DNA of 64,000 nucleotides from Tolypeutes matacus (taxonomy: Eukaryota > Chordata > Mammalia > Cingulata > Chlamyphoridae), in contig JAKSZT010053887.1 in assembly GCA_026826555.1 (NCBI GenBank), positions 62,660,167 to 62,724,166 of the forward strand, in the 5' to 3' direction. Under the pieces are notes generated by a model. It was not told the DNA's origin. It did not search any database and worked only from the letters and a program-made list of their open reading frames with translations. The position numbers were made by a program, and so were the translations under genes. This document shows positions 12,161-23,395 of the stretch, piece after piece. Positions within the stretch are counted from its first letter, which is position 1. Each line of letters begins with the position of its first letter.

Positions 12161-12625
12161 TACTCCTGCTAAGGGCATAGTTAAAATAGAGGCTGCCAGT
12201 TTTTTTCTGACTTTGGCAGGTTTAAAGTTTAGCTGTGCTCATAACTGGAATCTAGCTAGCTGAATTTGCTGTTCAGTAACCATATTATGTATATGGCAGA
12301 GTCTCACTCCTCTCATTTGTTCTAGTTGCTTTTGGGTTATAGAGCTTCCAATTCCAGCCAGGGAGAGGATCCTGAGGTGACCCACTACACTAGTGGGAGA
12401 TGGGCACCAGCCTCCACAGAGTGAGGGGATTTACTTACGAATCTTCATTGCAGATTGTTAGTCTACTCCTTCCATTCTTCCCTGGATGGGGTAGGGTTTT
12501 TTTTGGTCTCCTTAGCTCTTCATACAGGTGAGTTAGACAGCTCCTGGGTGATTCCTAGCTGCCCTGGAAGACAAGCTGAGTCTTAGAGCTCCCTATTCTG
12601 TTGCCATCTTCTTGACTATCATTTT

Positions 12626-13189
12626 AATAAACAGGTTTTCTATATGTTCATTCATTCTATATCTTCATTTATATTATTGATTTAAAAGGAAATAGTGGAT
12701 AGAAGAGCTGGGCAGCAAGCCACTAGAAACACCTTTTATGGTTGATATTTTTATATAAATCAGCATCCTTTGGCTACATTAAATCTAATTCATTGATCTA
12801 TTATATACTTTGTATTTCTTACAATTTCTGTAAGAGTAAGATAAGTTTTTACCAAATCTCATTTATTATTATGTCTACAATTTCCCCCTAAAGTACAAGT
12901 GAAATTTTTCTTTCAAAAAGAAGTTGTATAACCTTGCTGAAATATAATTTGGAAGTATATACCAAGGCTTACAAAAATACTCTTATTCAACCATCTCAGA
13001 AATTCCGCCTTAGGAATCAATAACAGAAATAATGCAACTTTTTGTATTTAAATATTGTTCTGGCTTTTAGATTCTTTCATAATTATTCTACTTCTACTAT
13101 ATGTTGTGTTATTTAGAAAGACAAAAAAGTAAATATTGTGAAAATAGAAGAATATATTATATATAATGAAATTTTTGTAAGAATTGTCT
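12626..13189. other. No recognised feature
   Basis: AT-rich DNA just outside the target duplication of L1-B. I see no repeat family or meaningful reading frame. Confidence 0.5.
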
Positions 13190-13560
13190 GTGTGGGGATG
13201 GGCAAGTCCAAATTCCTTAGGGCATGCTGGGAACTCCAATAAAGGTTTTCGATGAACTCACCAGGAGAAACAGGCTGGCTTAAGTAGAGATGGAAATTCT
13301 TTCTTCTGGCTGTTGAAATCATTACTTCTCCTTTTAAAGCCTTTAACTTCTTGGATGAGACTTCTCTCATTGTTGAAGACAATCTCCTACTTGGTTATAA
13401 ATATAAGCAGCCATAGATACAATCAACTTACTGATTATTTAAGTCCACAAAATATCCTTACAGTAACAATCAGGCCCATTCTTGCTTGACTGATCAATTG
13501 GACACTATTACCTGGCCTAGTTGACACATGAACTTAGCCATCTCACTTATAATCATCTCA
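13190..13560 (-). mobile_element. LTR-like fragment, antisense
   Basis: On the minus strand the region near 13,555 reads 'catgtgtcaactaggccagg', then 'gtccaattgatcagtcaagc' and 'ggacttaaataatcagtaag'. This series resembles the opening of ERVL/MaLR-type LTRs ('tgtcaacttggc...cccagttgtttggtcaagc'). No terminal TG/CA pair or target duplication could be fixed and no internal viral sequence follows. Probably a partial solitary LTR; the family is uncertain. Confidence 0.5.
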
Positions 13561-13724
13561 ATATATACAGAAAAAGCATTTTACAAATTTAAAACTTATT
13601 CTTGATTTTTAAAAATTCCCAGTAAACTAAGAATAAAATGGAACTTTGTTGATCTGACATCACACATACTGTTGAAATGTGGAAAATTTTCCCCCTAAGT
13701 TCTGGAACCGGCAAGAATATTCAC

Positions 13725-14645
13725 TTTTGCCATATATTCAACACTATGCTCAAAGTCCTAAGCAGTGCAATAAGGCAAGAAAGGGGCAAAACTTTCATTA
13801 TGCACAGCCACTATGATGGTCTATGTAGAAAATCTTAAAGCATATACAAAAACATCTAGTAGAACTAATTATGGAATTTGGGAAGGTCTCAGGATAAAAG
13901 GTCAATAAAAAATTAAATATGATCTATGTGCATGCCAAGAACAATTGGGTATTGAAATCAAAATACCATTTGCAATAGCATCAAATTCATGGAATACTTA
14001 GGGGTAAATTTAACAATAATGTACAAGATTTGTACACTAAAATATAAAACATTGCTGACAGAAATTAAAGATTCTCTAAGTAAATGGAGAGATATACCAT
14101 GTCAGTTCTGCCTATATTGACTTATAGATTTAACACAATCTCAAACAAAATCTTAGCAGGCTTTGTTGTTGTTGTTGCTATTGAAATTGACAAGCTGATT
14201 CTATAATTTACATGGAAATGCTATGAAGAATAAAGTTGGAAGACTTTCACTGGTGTAAAGATAGAAATATATATCAATATACAGATAGAGTCCAGAAATA
14301 GACCGATACATATATAAGCAATTGAGGTTTGACAAAGATTTCAAGGCAATTCAAGAGGTGAAGGATAAAAATTTTAAACAAATGGTGCTAGAACAATTAG
14401 ATATCCAAATAAAAAAAAAAGAACCTTGATTGTTACCTTACACGGTACAAAAATTACTTTGAAACGTATCATAAATTTAAATATAAGAGCTAAAACGATC
14501 AAATTTATAGAAGAAAACATAAAAGGAAATCTTTGTAATATTGATTTAGCAAAATATTTCCTATACTGGACACAAAAAAACACAAATCATAGAACAAAAA
14601 ATTGATAATTTAAACCTTAACAAAATTAAAAACTGCTGAACTTCC
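13725..14645 (+). mobile_element. Sense L1 ORF2 fragment (RT to C-terminal region)
   Basis: The + strand carries degraded L1 ORF2: 'caaagtcctaagcagtgcaa' (LLVYKVLA-type), 'ggggtaaatttaacaataat' (LGINLT), 'aatggagagatataccatgt' (WKDIPC) and 'acaaatggtgctagaacaat' (KWCWENN). Stops and short indels are frequent. It ends around 14,640 with 'aaccttaacaaaattaaaaa'. It could belong to the same insertion as the later sense pieces at 15,606-17,775, but the order of ORF2 parts does not run straight through. Confidence 0.85.
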
Positions 14646-15370
14646 TGACCAGACAAAATAGCATCAACTCATTTTTCTCTGCTCTTCCCTGCTAAATACA
14701 AGTGTAAATACTGAAATAACGCAGGAGGCAGCTAAAGGAAGAATATGAAAGGTGGTAAGAACAAGGCAAAATAGTTTGGGGTCCCAGGGCTAATGGAACA
14801 ACACAGTGAGTGACAGGGCATCTTTCATCCCCCCACCAAATCAAAGAATGTGACCTAGGCTTGTTTCCTGATCCACTGCCTAGCCACCCAACAGAGAGAC
14901 CATATAATTCTAGGCTAGATCCCAATTCAGAGTTGGGATCCCTGTTCACAATAAGTGGCCAGGGAAGCCTTCTCCTACCCCTCTGGGCCTGAGACTTCCC
15001 TCCCATATCTGGAGAAACAAGAAAGGAAGAGTGCAGCAGCAAGAAGGATCCCACCACAACAAGCTTCCTGACCAGAAAGCCTCTGTCCCTGTGGGTGAGA
15101 GACTCCCCTTCCCACAGAAAGACACTGGGCTTCCCAGCCTGTGGAAATCCCTTCCACCCTCTTGGTACCAGCAGAGACCAATGGGAGTCCCAGCAGCACT
15201 AGATCAACAAAGCAACCCCAAATCATACCGCATAGGTTCTGAAAATTAAATTGTTGTTGGAACCACAGCCCACAAAAGTAGGTAAAGACCTGAATGCTAA
15301 ACTAAACAGGGTGACTAAAACAGGGTAACCTGCTAAAATAAAAGTCTCCAAGGAAAATTAAAAAATACAG
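14646..15370 (+). other. Moderately GC-rich segment, possibly L1 5' UTR-like
   Basis: This segment is less AT-rich than its L1 neighbours and has short phrases ('cactgggcttcccagcctgt', 'gaaatcccttccaccctctt', 'ggagtcccagcagcactaga') that look like an old L1 5' UTR. Open stretches exist on both strands but match no family I know. It sits between a sense ORF2 piece and a sense L1 3' end, so a composite or rearranged L1 is plausible. I could not confirm this. Confidence 0.3.
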
Positions 15371-15605
15371 AAAAGTGAATTAAAATACAACATGTCATTA
15401 AGCATGTAGACCACACTCTCTCTCACACAGTTCTGCATGTTATATAGCCCCAAGATGTGTATCTCTATTGCAGGTGATGTGCCACTCTAATGAAGGATGT
15501 TTATGTGGGAGGTTGTGGGAGGAGTGGGAGGTGGGGCACATGAGAATCCCTACAATTTTTGTGTAACATTTAGGTAATCTAAGTATCTTTTTAAAAAAAA
15601 ATTAT
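15371..15605 (+). mobile_element. Sense L1 3' UTR end
   Basis: It shares the order of the element at 1-240: 'gaccacactctctctcacac', 'ggatgtttatgtgggaggtt', 'gtgggaggtggggcacatga', then 'tgtgtaacatttaggtaatc' and an A-rich end near 15,593-15,601. This is the terminal part of a xenarthran L1 3' UTR. A different sense ORF2 segment begins directly after it, so it marks the end of one insertion. Confidence 0.7.
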
Positions 15606-17775
15606 TAGAAAAATACAACATGTCAAATATGTGGGATGTAGCTAAAGCAATACTGAGAGGAAAATTTGTTCCACTAAATGTTTATATTTGAAATAATTAA
15701 AGATTTCAAATCAATAACCTAAATTTCTATCTCACTAAACTAGAAAATGGAGAGCAAAATAAACCCAAAACAGTAGAAAGATATGAATATTAAGATATAA
15801 GTAGAAATCAATGAAATAGATCATAGAAAACCGAAAGAAAAAATCAATGACACAAAAAGCTCGCTCTTAAAAAAAAAAAAAAAAATAGTAAAATTGATAA
15901 AACTCTAGCAAGACTGACAAAGATAAAAAGAGAGAAAACACAAATCAGGAATATCAGGAATAAAACAGGGCCTTTTTCAGGGGATGGTCCCAAAGCCATT
16001 AAATGGATAATGAAGAAGAATAATACAAACAATTCTACACTCTTATATTTAAAAACTTAGAGAAAATGGACAAAATCCTGAAAAACCATGAACTATCAAA
16101 ACTCAGAAACAAATAGCTTGTAAGTTCTTATCATCATTAGAGAAATTAAAATTTTAATTAAAAGACTTCCTCCAAAACTAATCTCCAGACCCAAATGGTT
16201 TCACTGGAGAATTCTATCAAATATTTAAAGAATTAACACCAATTTTATATGGTCCCCAAAATGATCTATAGGTTTAGTGGAACTCCTATAAAAATCCAAG
16301 CACATTTTTTGGTAGACATAGATAAGCTTATTCTGAAATTTATAAGGAAAGTATAGGCCATAGAAGAGCCAAAATAACCTGGACAATGAAGAACAACATG
16401 AAAGGAATCACTCTACCCAATATTAGGGCTTACTGTAAAGCTACAGTTATCAAATCAGTGTAGTATTGATGGAGAGATAGGCACATAGATCAATGGAATG
16501 CAATAGAGGACTCATAAACAGATTCACATAAACATGGTAAACGACTTTTGACAAATATACAAAAGCAATTAAATGGAGGAAGGATAGCCTTTTCAACAGA
16601 GCATTCAAGCTTCCACAGGCAAAAATAAATGAATCTCAAACTAAGCTTCACTCATTATGTAAAGATGAACACCATTGAACTAAATCTAAAACATAAAACC
16701 ATAAGACTTTTAGAAATAAAATAGGAGAAAATCTTTGGATTATAGCACTAGGCAATAAATTCTTAGATTTGACACTAAAAGCACAATCCATTAAAGGAAA
16801 AAATAATAAATTAGACTTCAACAAAATTAAAAAATTTGCTCTGAGAAAGACTATGTGAAGAGGATAAAAATACAAGGTACACACTGGGAAATATTATTTG
16901 CAAACCACATATCCAATAAAATGCTAGTATCTAGAATATATAAAGAAATATCAAAATTCAACAGTAAAACAACAATTGACTCCATTGGAAAATGGGCAAA
17001 AGACAGTTTTACTCAAGAGAATATACACATAGGGAATTAGCCATCAGGGAAATTGCAAATTAGAACCACAGTGAAAGATACCACTTCACACCTTTCAGAA
17101 TGGCTAAAATAATTAAAAAAAAAAAAAATAGGACAACACTAAATGCAGGCAAGGATGAAGAGAAACTAGATCACTCAGACTTTTCTAACGAGAATGTAAA
17201 AATGATACAGCCATTCTAAAAATGTTTGTAACTTTCTTATAAAACTAAGCATGCAATTACTATATGATCCAGCAATCTCTTGGGCTTTTATCCCAGAGAA
17301 AGAAAAACTTATGTTCATATGAAAACCTGTACATGAATATTCATATTAGCTCTATTACTAATAGGCAAAAACTGGAAATGATGCAGGTGTCCCTCATTGG
17401 GTGAATGGTCAAATATGGAAAAAAATTGAGCAATAAAAATGAATAAGTTATTGATATGCACAATCTCCAGGGAATTATGCTGAGTGAAAAGTCAAACCTA
17501 AATGGCTATATACTGTGTTATTCTATTTAGATGATATTTTGAAATGACAAAATTTTAGAAATTGTCAAGAGACTGGAATGGTGGGAGGGGAAAGGCAAGT
17601 GGCCAAGTGGATATGGTTATAAAAGGATAATACTAGAAACCTTTTTGTGATGAAACTGTTCTGTATCTTGACTGTGCTGGTGGATACATGAACCTACATG
17701 AACCTATACATGTGTAAATATTTTATGGAACTAAAAACATACATAAATGAGTAATGTAAAAAAGCAAAAGAAAAG
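15606..17775 (+). mobile_element. Sense L1, ORF2 to 3' end, with internal deletion
   Basis: It starts in ORF2 at 'gggatgtagctaaagcaata' (WDVAKAI) and runs through the RT region, with a jump near 16,250 where RT core sequence is missing. It continues through the ORF2 C-terminus ('aaatgggcaaaagacagttt', 'ccagcaatctcttgggcttt') to an old-type 3' end near 17,770. An open stretch at 16,855-17,040 reads HISNKMLVSRIYKEISKFN and SIGKWAKDS, typical of ORF2 C-terminal sequence. All frames are broken. Confidence 0.85.
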
Positions 17776-17840
17776 AAAAAGGAAAAAAAGCACAATTCAA
17801 GTTTTATTTGAAATAAGTCCACCCCTTTGCAGGTAAAAAA

Positions 17841-17870
17841 CAACAAACAAACAAACAAACAAACAAAAAC
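17841..17870. repeat. (CAAA)n microsatellite
   Basis: About six tandem CAAA units ('caaacaaacaaacaaacaaa') between two sense L1 segments. Probably grown from an A-rich L1 tail. Confidence 0.85.
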
Positions 17871-17871
17871 A

Positions 17872-18378
17872 CTGATGAGAATAATGCAAATGCAAGTCAC
17901 AGAGTTTGAGAAAATATTTGCAAACCATTGTATCTGATCAGGGTGTTTTATCTAAAATATATAATATTTCTTATCCCTTAATAATTATAAAACAATCAAT
18001 TTGATTTAAAAATGGGCAAAGTGTATGAATAAACTTTTGGTCTAAGAAGATATAAAGTTGCAAATAAGCACATGAAATGATGTTTAACATCCTTATTCAT
18101 CAGGGAAATACAAAATAAAATCACAGTGCAAAACCACTACACACCCAATGAAATGGCTAAAGTAAAAAGTTTGATAATATTGAGTGTCAGTAAAGATGTG
18201 GAGCAACTGAAACTCTCATACTTTACTGATGGCAGTACATAATTGTGCTGCCACTTTGGAAAACCATTTGACTGCTTCTTACAAAGTTGAACATGCACCT
18301 ATCACATGTCCCAGAAATCTCACTCCTAGCTGGGATTTCATTTCATTACCCAATGGAAATGAAAACTATGTCCAAGCA
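17872..18378 (+). mobile_element. Second sense L1 ORF2 C-terminal fragment
   Basis: It repeats ORF2 content already seen at 16,880-17,330: 'gagaaaatatttgcaaacca', 'aaaatgggcaaagtgtatga', 'atgaaatggctaaagtaaaa' and 'ccagaaatctcactcctagc'. It is therefore a separate insertion of an old L1, placed end to end with the previous one. No intact frame remains. Confidence 0.8.
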
Positions 18379-18535
18379 ATCCAAATAGGATAGTCAGAGG
18401 GAGTCTTACTTGCTGATGCATACAATGTCTGCAGTAGTAGTCTTCACATTTAGGATGCTGTTGAATAGTGAACTTTATATAGTCTTTAGAAAAAATAAAT
18501 CTCAATAAGAAAAAGAGATTAGGAAAGACTGAACA

Positions 18536-18571
18536 ACAAAAAAATTCCCTAGAGAGTTTCAAAAGCAGATT
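18536..18571 (+). repeat. Left arm of a perfect 36-bp inverted repeat
   Basis: This 36-base arm, core 'ttccctagagagtttcaaaa', is the exact reverse complement of 19,069-19,104. The arms lie about 500 bp apart and both fall in L1 ORF1-like sequence, read in opposite directions. The encoded peptide SNLLLKLSREFFC appears on the minus strand here and on the plus strand at the right arm. Confidence 0.9.
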
Positions 18572-18627
18572 TGAACAACATATAAGAGTGATCCTTGATT
18601 GAGGCTTCATTGAATTCAGATGTCTAC

Positions 18628-19020
18628 TTATTGTAATCTAAGTAATAAAGTCAGCATGGTTTCTGATGAGAAATTGGCACTTAATCTTATTGGAATTCCC
18701 TTGCACCTTTCACAACTCTCTCCTTGTCCTTGGCATTGGATAGTTAGATTATTATGTGTCTGGGTGAGGCTCTCTTTAGGTTTAGCCTGTTTGGGTTCTG
18801 TTGCCCTTCTAGAATGTGCATATTCATGTCTTCCATTAAATTTGGGAAGTTTTCTGCCATTATCCATCTCTTTGAATATTCCTTCTGCACTTTTCTCTCT
18901 TTCTTCTCCTGGAACTCTCATAATGCATCTATTGGTACACTTGATGGTGTCCCACAGGTCTCTTAGGCTTTGTTCACTTCTTCCTGTTCTTTTATCTTTT
19001 GGTTCCTCAGCCTGAATCAT
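18628..19020 (-). pseudogene. L1 ORF1 fragment
   Basis: A 130-codon open stretch. Residues about 1-60 show AEEPKDKRTGRSEQSLRDLW and DTIKCTNRCIMRVPGEERE, matching the coiled-coil end and first RNA-binding strand of L1 ORF1p. Near the C-terminus GIPIRLSANFSSET matches the family's GTPIRLSADFSAET. The middle section (around PKQAKPKESLTQTH) is off-frame relative to the family, so a compensating pair of frameshifts is likely. ORF1p normally has about 340 residues; this copy is inactive. Confidence 0.75.
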
Positions 19021-19068
19021 TCAATTGTCTTGCCTCTCAGAGCACTGATTCTTTCTTCTGCCAGTTCC

Positions 19069-19104
19069 AATCTGCTTTTGAAACTCTCTAGGGAATTTTT
19101 TTGT
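19069..19104 (-). repeat. Right arm of a perfect 36-bp inverted repeat
   Basis: Reverse complement of 18,536-18,571 with no mismatch over 36 bases ('tctgcttttgaaactctcta' core). The surrounding ORF1 sequence has decayed strongly from the family consensus, so a perfect match suggests a fairly recent inverted duplication or conversion between the arms. Confidence 0.9.
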
Positions 19105-19206
19105 AACAGTGGCTATGGTTTTCAACTCCAGTATTTCTGTTTGTTTCCAGTTGAGAATCTCAAAGAGTTTCCCATATTATTCATTCTTGTTTTCCTTATA
19201 TCCTTT

Positions 19207-19566
19207 TTTAAAAAGATTTATTTTATTTATTTATTTCCCCACTTCCTTGTTGTTTGCATTTGCTGTCTGTATGTTGTGTCCTCGTCTTCCTTTTAGGAGG
19301 CACCAGGAACGGAACCTGGGGCTTCCCATATGGGAGGGAAGTGCCTAATTGCTTGAGCCACATCCACTCCCTGCTTTGTTTTGTATCTCATTATGTTTTC
19401 CTCCTTGTGTCTCTTGTTGCATCATCTTGTTGCATCAGCTCGCCACGCCAGCCCATCATGTTAGCTTGCTGTCTTGCTTGTCTTCTTTAGGAGGCACTGG
19501 GAACTGAACCTGGGACCTCCCACATGGTAGGGAGGAGCCCAATCACTTGAGCCACATCCGCTTCCC
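19207..19566 (-). mobile_element. Dimeric tRNA-derived SINE (DAS-like), antisense
   Basis: On the minus strand two tRNA-like heads follow each other: one at about 19,566-19,488 ('gggaagcggatgtggctcaa', B-box-like 'ggttcagttcc') and one at about 19,375-19,296 ('gttccgttcc'). Each is followed by a body of the 'gaagacaagcaagacagcaa' type, and the whole ends in an A/T-rich tail. A 9-bp duplication, ATATCCTTT, flanks it (19,198-19,206 and 19,567-19,575). It inserted into the antisense L1 ORF1 region. Confidence 0.85.
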
Positions 19567-20105
19567 ATATCCTTTATTTTTTTCTCTGTTTTTTCCTTTA
19601 TCCCCTTGAGTAAATTGAGGATCATTTTTTAAAAGTCTTTGTCCAGTATGTCCAAAATCTGGTCTCTTCTAGATAGTTTCTGGATTTTTATCTTGTTTCT
19701 TTTGATTGGCCGTCATTCCCTGTTTATTTGCTTGTCCTGTAGTCATTTTCTAACATACCTATCACCAAGAAACTAGTGAGTAGAAATTTATTTCCAGACA
19801 TATTTTTAAGGGCACTGACTTAATCATTCTTCCCACTCTCCATTTCTGCATTTAGGATCACATTTGGTTGGGCAGATTGTTCACTGTACAAAGCACCCAC
19901 AAAAGGGGTGGGATGAAATCCAGACCACATTATGCTCCCCAAGCTATGTACTCAGTCTCTTCCTGTCAGAACTGCTTTTGTCTCATTTGCACAAAGGTGT
20001 TATTTGGGCTAGGGGAAGTTGTGGTTTCTAAGTATAGTTAGTTCTACCACCCATTGTCTCTTATATGTAGCCATTCTTCTCTAATGCTCAAATCAGTAAT
20101 ATGTC

Positions 20106-20262
20106 ATACCTTAAATGAATCATTACAATAGTCTTCTAATTGATCTTTTGCTATCTGGCCTTAGCTTACTTCACTAGCCTCATCTATCTTTGCTGTCCAA
20201 GTTGCAGCCTGTGATCTAGCCACACAAAGCTATTTGAGCATAACAAGCTCTTTGTGCCTGTA
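20106..20262 (+). mobile_element. L2 LINE fragment, sense
   Basis: Resembles the L2 3' half: 'attacaatagtcttctaatt' (TGCAATAGCCTCCTAACTGG) followed by 'ctatctggccttagcttact' and 'gatctagccacacaaagcta' (CTGGCC...CCAGCCACACTGG), with parts missing. Short and diverged. Confidence 0.6.
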
Positions 20263-21679
20263 GAAAACTGGGCAAAAGAAGCCCAAGAGAGATCTAGAAA
20301 ATCCAAGAGCAAAGGGGCTGTGACCCAGTTCCTAGATGAAGCCAAGGGAGCAGCAGGACTCCCGCATAAAAATGAATGTTCAGTGTGTCTAAGCAGGGCA
20401 GTAAACAATCTTATAGGAGCAGTGGAATGAACTCTGCATTTCTGAGAAGGTAATGGAAATATCAGAGAGAGGCAGACTCAAAGAACTCTTGTGCTTAGAA
20501 TCAAGAGCTGATTCAATAGAGGTGTGCCAAAGCCAATGTCCAAACAGTACACAGAAACAAAAACGTCTCATCAAATGACCATGTGGATAGATAGTGACAC
20601 AGAGAGCCACTCCCTTTTGCAGATGCCTCGCCCTAACTAAGCCCCAGATTCAGCTATACCCCTAGGGCAGGGCGTCTGCGAGCTCTACAGTCAGTGACTG
20701 ACAGTAAGTTTTTACCACCAAGGGGAAACGGAGGTTTAATAGGGATATTAATTAGGTTATAGAAAAATACAATTATAACTCTTAGACACCTGGGTTTGTG
20801 GATTCATTTACAAATCATTTCAACTTATCAGTACAAGTCCTCAGTAACCTTTTATTGAAAGAGTCAATAAAACTCATGATAATGATTTTAAGCCATTTCC
20901 AAATTCTTGAAATCCTGTTGCCATCCATTTTACTATTTCAGAAATTCTCCATTCTACCACTAGGTGGTGTCCACTATCTGGAGTTCTTTAATTCCTGGGT
21001 TTTCTCCCTAGTAACTCAGGGCTTTTTGTTTACTGTTGGCAGAGGCTTTTTCAATTATTTCACTAGAATATTTAAAAAAAAAAAATTTTTTTTAATACGT
21101 GAAACTACTGGGTTTTTTTTCCGAATCTTTCTGAGGCTATCTCTGTAACAACTGGGGAAAAAAGACTGAAGAATGTTGCTGCAGCTCATTTAAATACTAT
21201 TTTAACTTAAATATTTTTTAAAAGTTTTTGATTTAGAGTTGTCTGAATTTTGGACAAAAACATAAGAAAGCAGCTATGAGTAATTCCTAAACAACTAGGA
21301 AAACTTACCAAGAAAACAAACTTCTCAATCCGTAATTTTAAAAACTGGGATACTATTGCATTTTCACACTCTGAAAAATAAGACTCAAAGAAAATCTCAT
21401 TTACTTTAAGGTGAATAATTGAGGGATTGGAAGAATTAGTAAAGAATACTGGAAAAGAGAAAAATGAAAAATAAAAGCTTAAATGTATTTAATTCTTCCA
21501 GCCTGGGTCCTGGGGGAACATGCAGATGACATCACTGAATCACTCACTGTCAGTGAGCTTTGTGGAATCATGTTGTTGTCCGGGGTTCTTGTCCTCATGC
21601 TGGTCTATACACCCTGCTGAAACATCATCCCAGGCAATTTTTGTCAGGCACAGCTTCCACTGTCTGGTGACTCCTAGTC
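20263..21679. other. No recognised feature
   Basis: About 1.4 kb with no repeat motif I can name and no reading frame beyond about 115 codons. A palindromic A/T run lies near 21,072-21,095. The open stretch at 20,798-21,148 (+) has no recognisable domain and is AT-rich, so I treat it as chance. Confidence 0.5.
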
Positions 21680-22605
21680 TGTATTTTCAGCCTAGACTTC
21701 ACTCCTGAGCTACAGACTTGTGGAACAGGTAAACTACTGTGCATTTCCACCTGGACGACCCCTGGGGAAATTCACATTCAATAGGTCCAAAGCTTTCCTA
21801 CTGGTCCCCTCCACCACTGCCACCACTTTCTGTAGTTGTTATTTGGACAATGATATCAACATCTATCCAGGACAGAAACCTGGGAATTCTCCTCAGATCT
21901 TCCTTTCCCTCACCCAAAACCTAATTCACCACCACAGACTGTCATTTGTAGTTACTTTATTTCTCTTGTTCCCATCCCTTCCTCTCCATTCCTAATATCT
22001 CTGACTTCGGTTAAGTGCTCATCTCCCCTGATTTGGGGTATTGCTTCAGGCTCTTTAATTTCCCTGCCTCACACCCTCCAACTCTACACCCCACTGTCCC
22101 TAGATTGGGCTTTCTAAAATGCAAGTGTGATCATGCAATTAACTCCCCTGCTTAAACCCTCTCTATCTCAGAATACAAGTCCAAACTCCTCTGGAGGGCC
22201 CCGAGTCAGGCCCTGCCTATATCTCTAATGTCTTCCACTTCAGCTTCCTGAACTGAACCCTGTTTTCCAACTTTATATTCATGACTGAGCCCTACTTTTT
22301 CTTGTCTCCATTCATGTACTAATGCTCGTGTTATATCCTTTCTCTGGAATGGCTTTACCTCTCACCTGTCTCCCACATTCATCTAGAAAACTCCTGTTCA
22401 TTCTTCAAGACCTTGATCATCCCTCAAACTGATCATCCCTTCCTCTGTCTTATAATCTTGATCATAAATCTACTATAGTGTCATCTTATTTTAATGCAAT
22501 ACTGTGTTTTTCCTGGAGCAGGGATGGCTCATTATTTCTGTGATCCCCAGTGACAAGCACTGTGCCTGTCCATCCTCAGTGCTCAGAAAACAAAGAATGA
22601 ATGAA
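21680..22605 (+). mobile_element. L2 LINE, 3' half, sense
   Basis: Successive L2 landmarks appear in order: 'cttcactcctgagctacaga', 'ccacctggacgacccctggg', 'aactcccctgcttaaaccct', 'gaatacaagtccaaactcct', 'tctctggaatggctttacct', and an end like 'gcactgtgcctgtccatcct...aatgaatgaa'. This is the L2 (CR1-clade LINE) end of ORF2 plus the short 3' UTR. It is an ancient pan-mammalian element with no open frame. Confidence 0.85.
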
Positions 22606-22624
22606 GAGCCAGGACATCAATTAT

Positions 22625-22870
22625 CAAAATTAACTGACTGCTTAATGAGAAAGCACTGTGCTAAAACTTTATAAACATGATCTTACTTAATTCTCTCAAC
22701 AGTCCAATGAGGTAAGTTCTATAATTATTCTATTTTGCAGATGAACGGTTTCAGGGAGTCAAGGAATATATGCAAAATCACATAGTCTAGTCAGATGAGA
22801 GGTTCAGATAATTTGCTTAGTGTGTATGACCAGAGCTCAAGCTCTTAACCTCAAATCTATGTTGCTTCCT
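22625..22870 (-). mobile_element. MIR SINE, antisense
   Basis: Nearly complete antisense MIR: 'gcactgtgctaaaactttat', 'cttacttaattctctcaaca', 'ttctattttgcagatgaacg', then 'caaaatcacatagtctagtc' and 'gagctcaagctcttaacctc'. The + strand order matches the reverse complement of the MIR consensus from its 3' end to its tRNA-related head. Lies directly after the L2. Confidence 0.85.
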
Positions 22871-23228
22871 AGTTACTGAACACAAGGAAATACTATGCTG
22901 ACTTTCAAAAAGTAAATAAGAAGATCAAAGGCTAACCACTTGAGAGTTTGATACTTATTACAGGGAAAAAACTATAGTGACCCTCAAGCATGGATTATGA
23001 GCACTAAGGTAAGGTGAATCAAATACTACTGGGCATTACAAAGAAGCAGGATGGTTTAGCTAAGAACTAGCAATCCCAAACAACTTCCTTCCCTTCTGGG
23101 GGACAGGATTACTTGACTGGAAAACTAGAGAAATAGAGTAGTGTGTATAGCTGTGTGACATCCCAACTGGCTTCTAGTTCTGTCCCCTTGCATAAAGTCA
23201 TGCAAGGGGTGAGGACAATTTAGTCTAA
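22871..23228. other. No recognised feature
   Basis: About 360 bp between the MIR and a MER5-like element. No motif recognised. Confidence 0.5.
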
Positions 23229-23395
23229 ATCAGTGTTGCTCAAGCAGACTACCATTTGTAATATTCAAACAAAACATATTTCCAGTTTCCATGCCAAGAG
23301 ATTCTCAGTAGATGTAAGGGCCCAGGAATTTGCCCCCATTGTGATTCTGACACAGTTAGGCCATGAACCATTCTTTAGAAACATGTATCTGAATC
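23229..23395 (+). mobile_element. MER5-like hAT DNA transposon remnant
   Basis: 'aatcagtgttgctcaagcag', then 'gagattctcagtagatgtaa' and 'gggcccaggaatttgccccc', resembles the MER5A non-autonomous hAT-Charlie element (GAGATTCTGATTCAGTAGGT and flanks). The length (about 165 bp) fits. There is no coding capacity. Confidence 0.6.

Larger units (their letters stand above)
6052..12614 (-). mobile_element. Near full-length antisense L1 (L1-B), 6,563 bp
   Basis: The element is bounded by a perfect 11-bp duplication, ACTATCATTTT, at 6,041-6,051 and 12,615-12,625. Minus-strand order is 5' UTR (12,614 to about 11,020, starting 'caagaagatggcaac'), ORF1 (about 11,000-10,260), ORF2 endonuclease/RT (about 10,250-7,020) and an AT-rich 3' UTR (about 7,000-6,052). 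Many frameshifts and stops interrupt both ORFs, so it is inactive. The length and intact duplication mark it as the most complete L1 here. Its 5' UTR carries internal tandem units and its 3' UTR has repeated motifs (separate entries). Confidence 0.93.
18620..20040 (-). mobile_element. Antisense L1 ORF1/5' region, split by a SINE
   Basis: The minus strand carries L1 ORF1 at 18,628-19,110 and further 5' sequence up to about 20,040 ('aaaagtctttgtccagtatg', 'ggccgtcattccctgtttat' antisense). A dimeric SINE at 19,207-19,566 separates the two parts. No ORF2 is attached on the 3' side; instead the sequence switches at about 18,600 to material in the opposite direction. This is a rearranged or truncated old L1. 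Confidence 0.75.
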
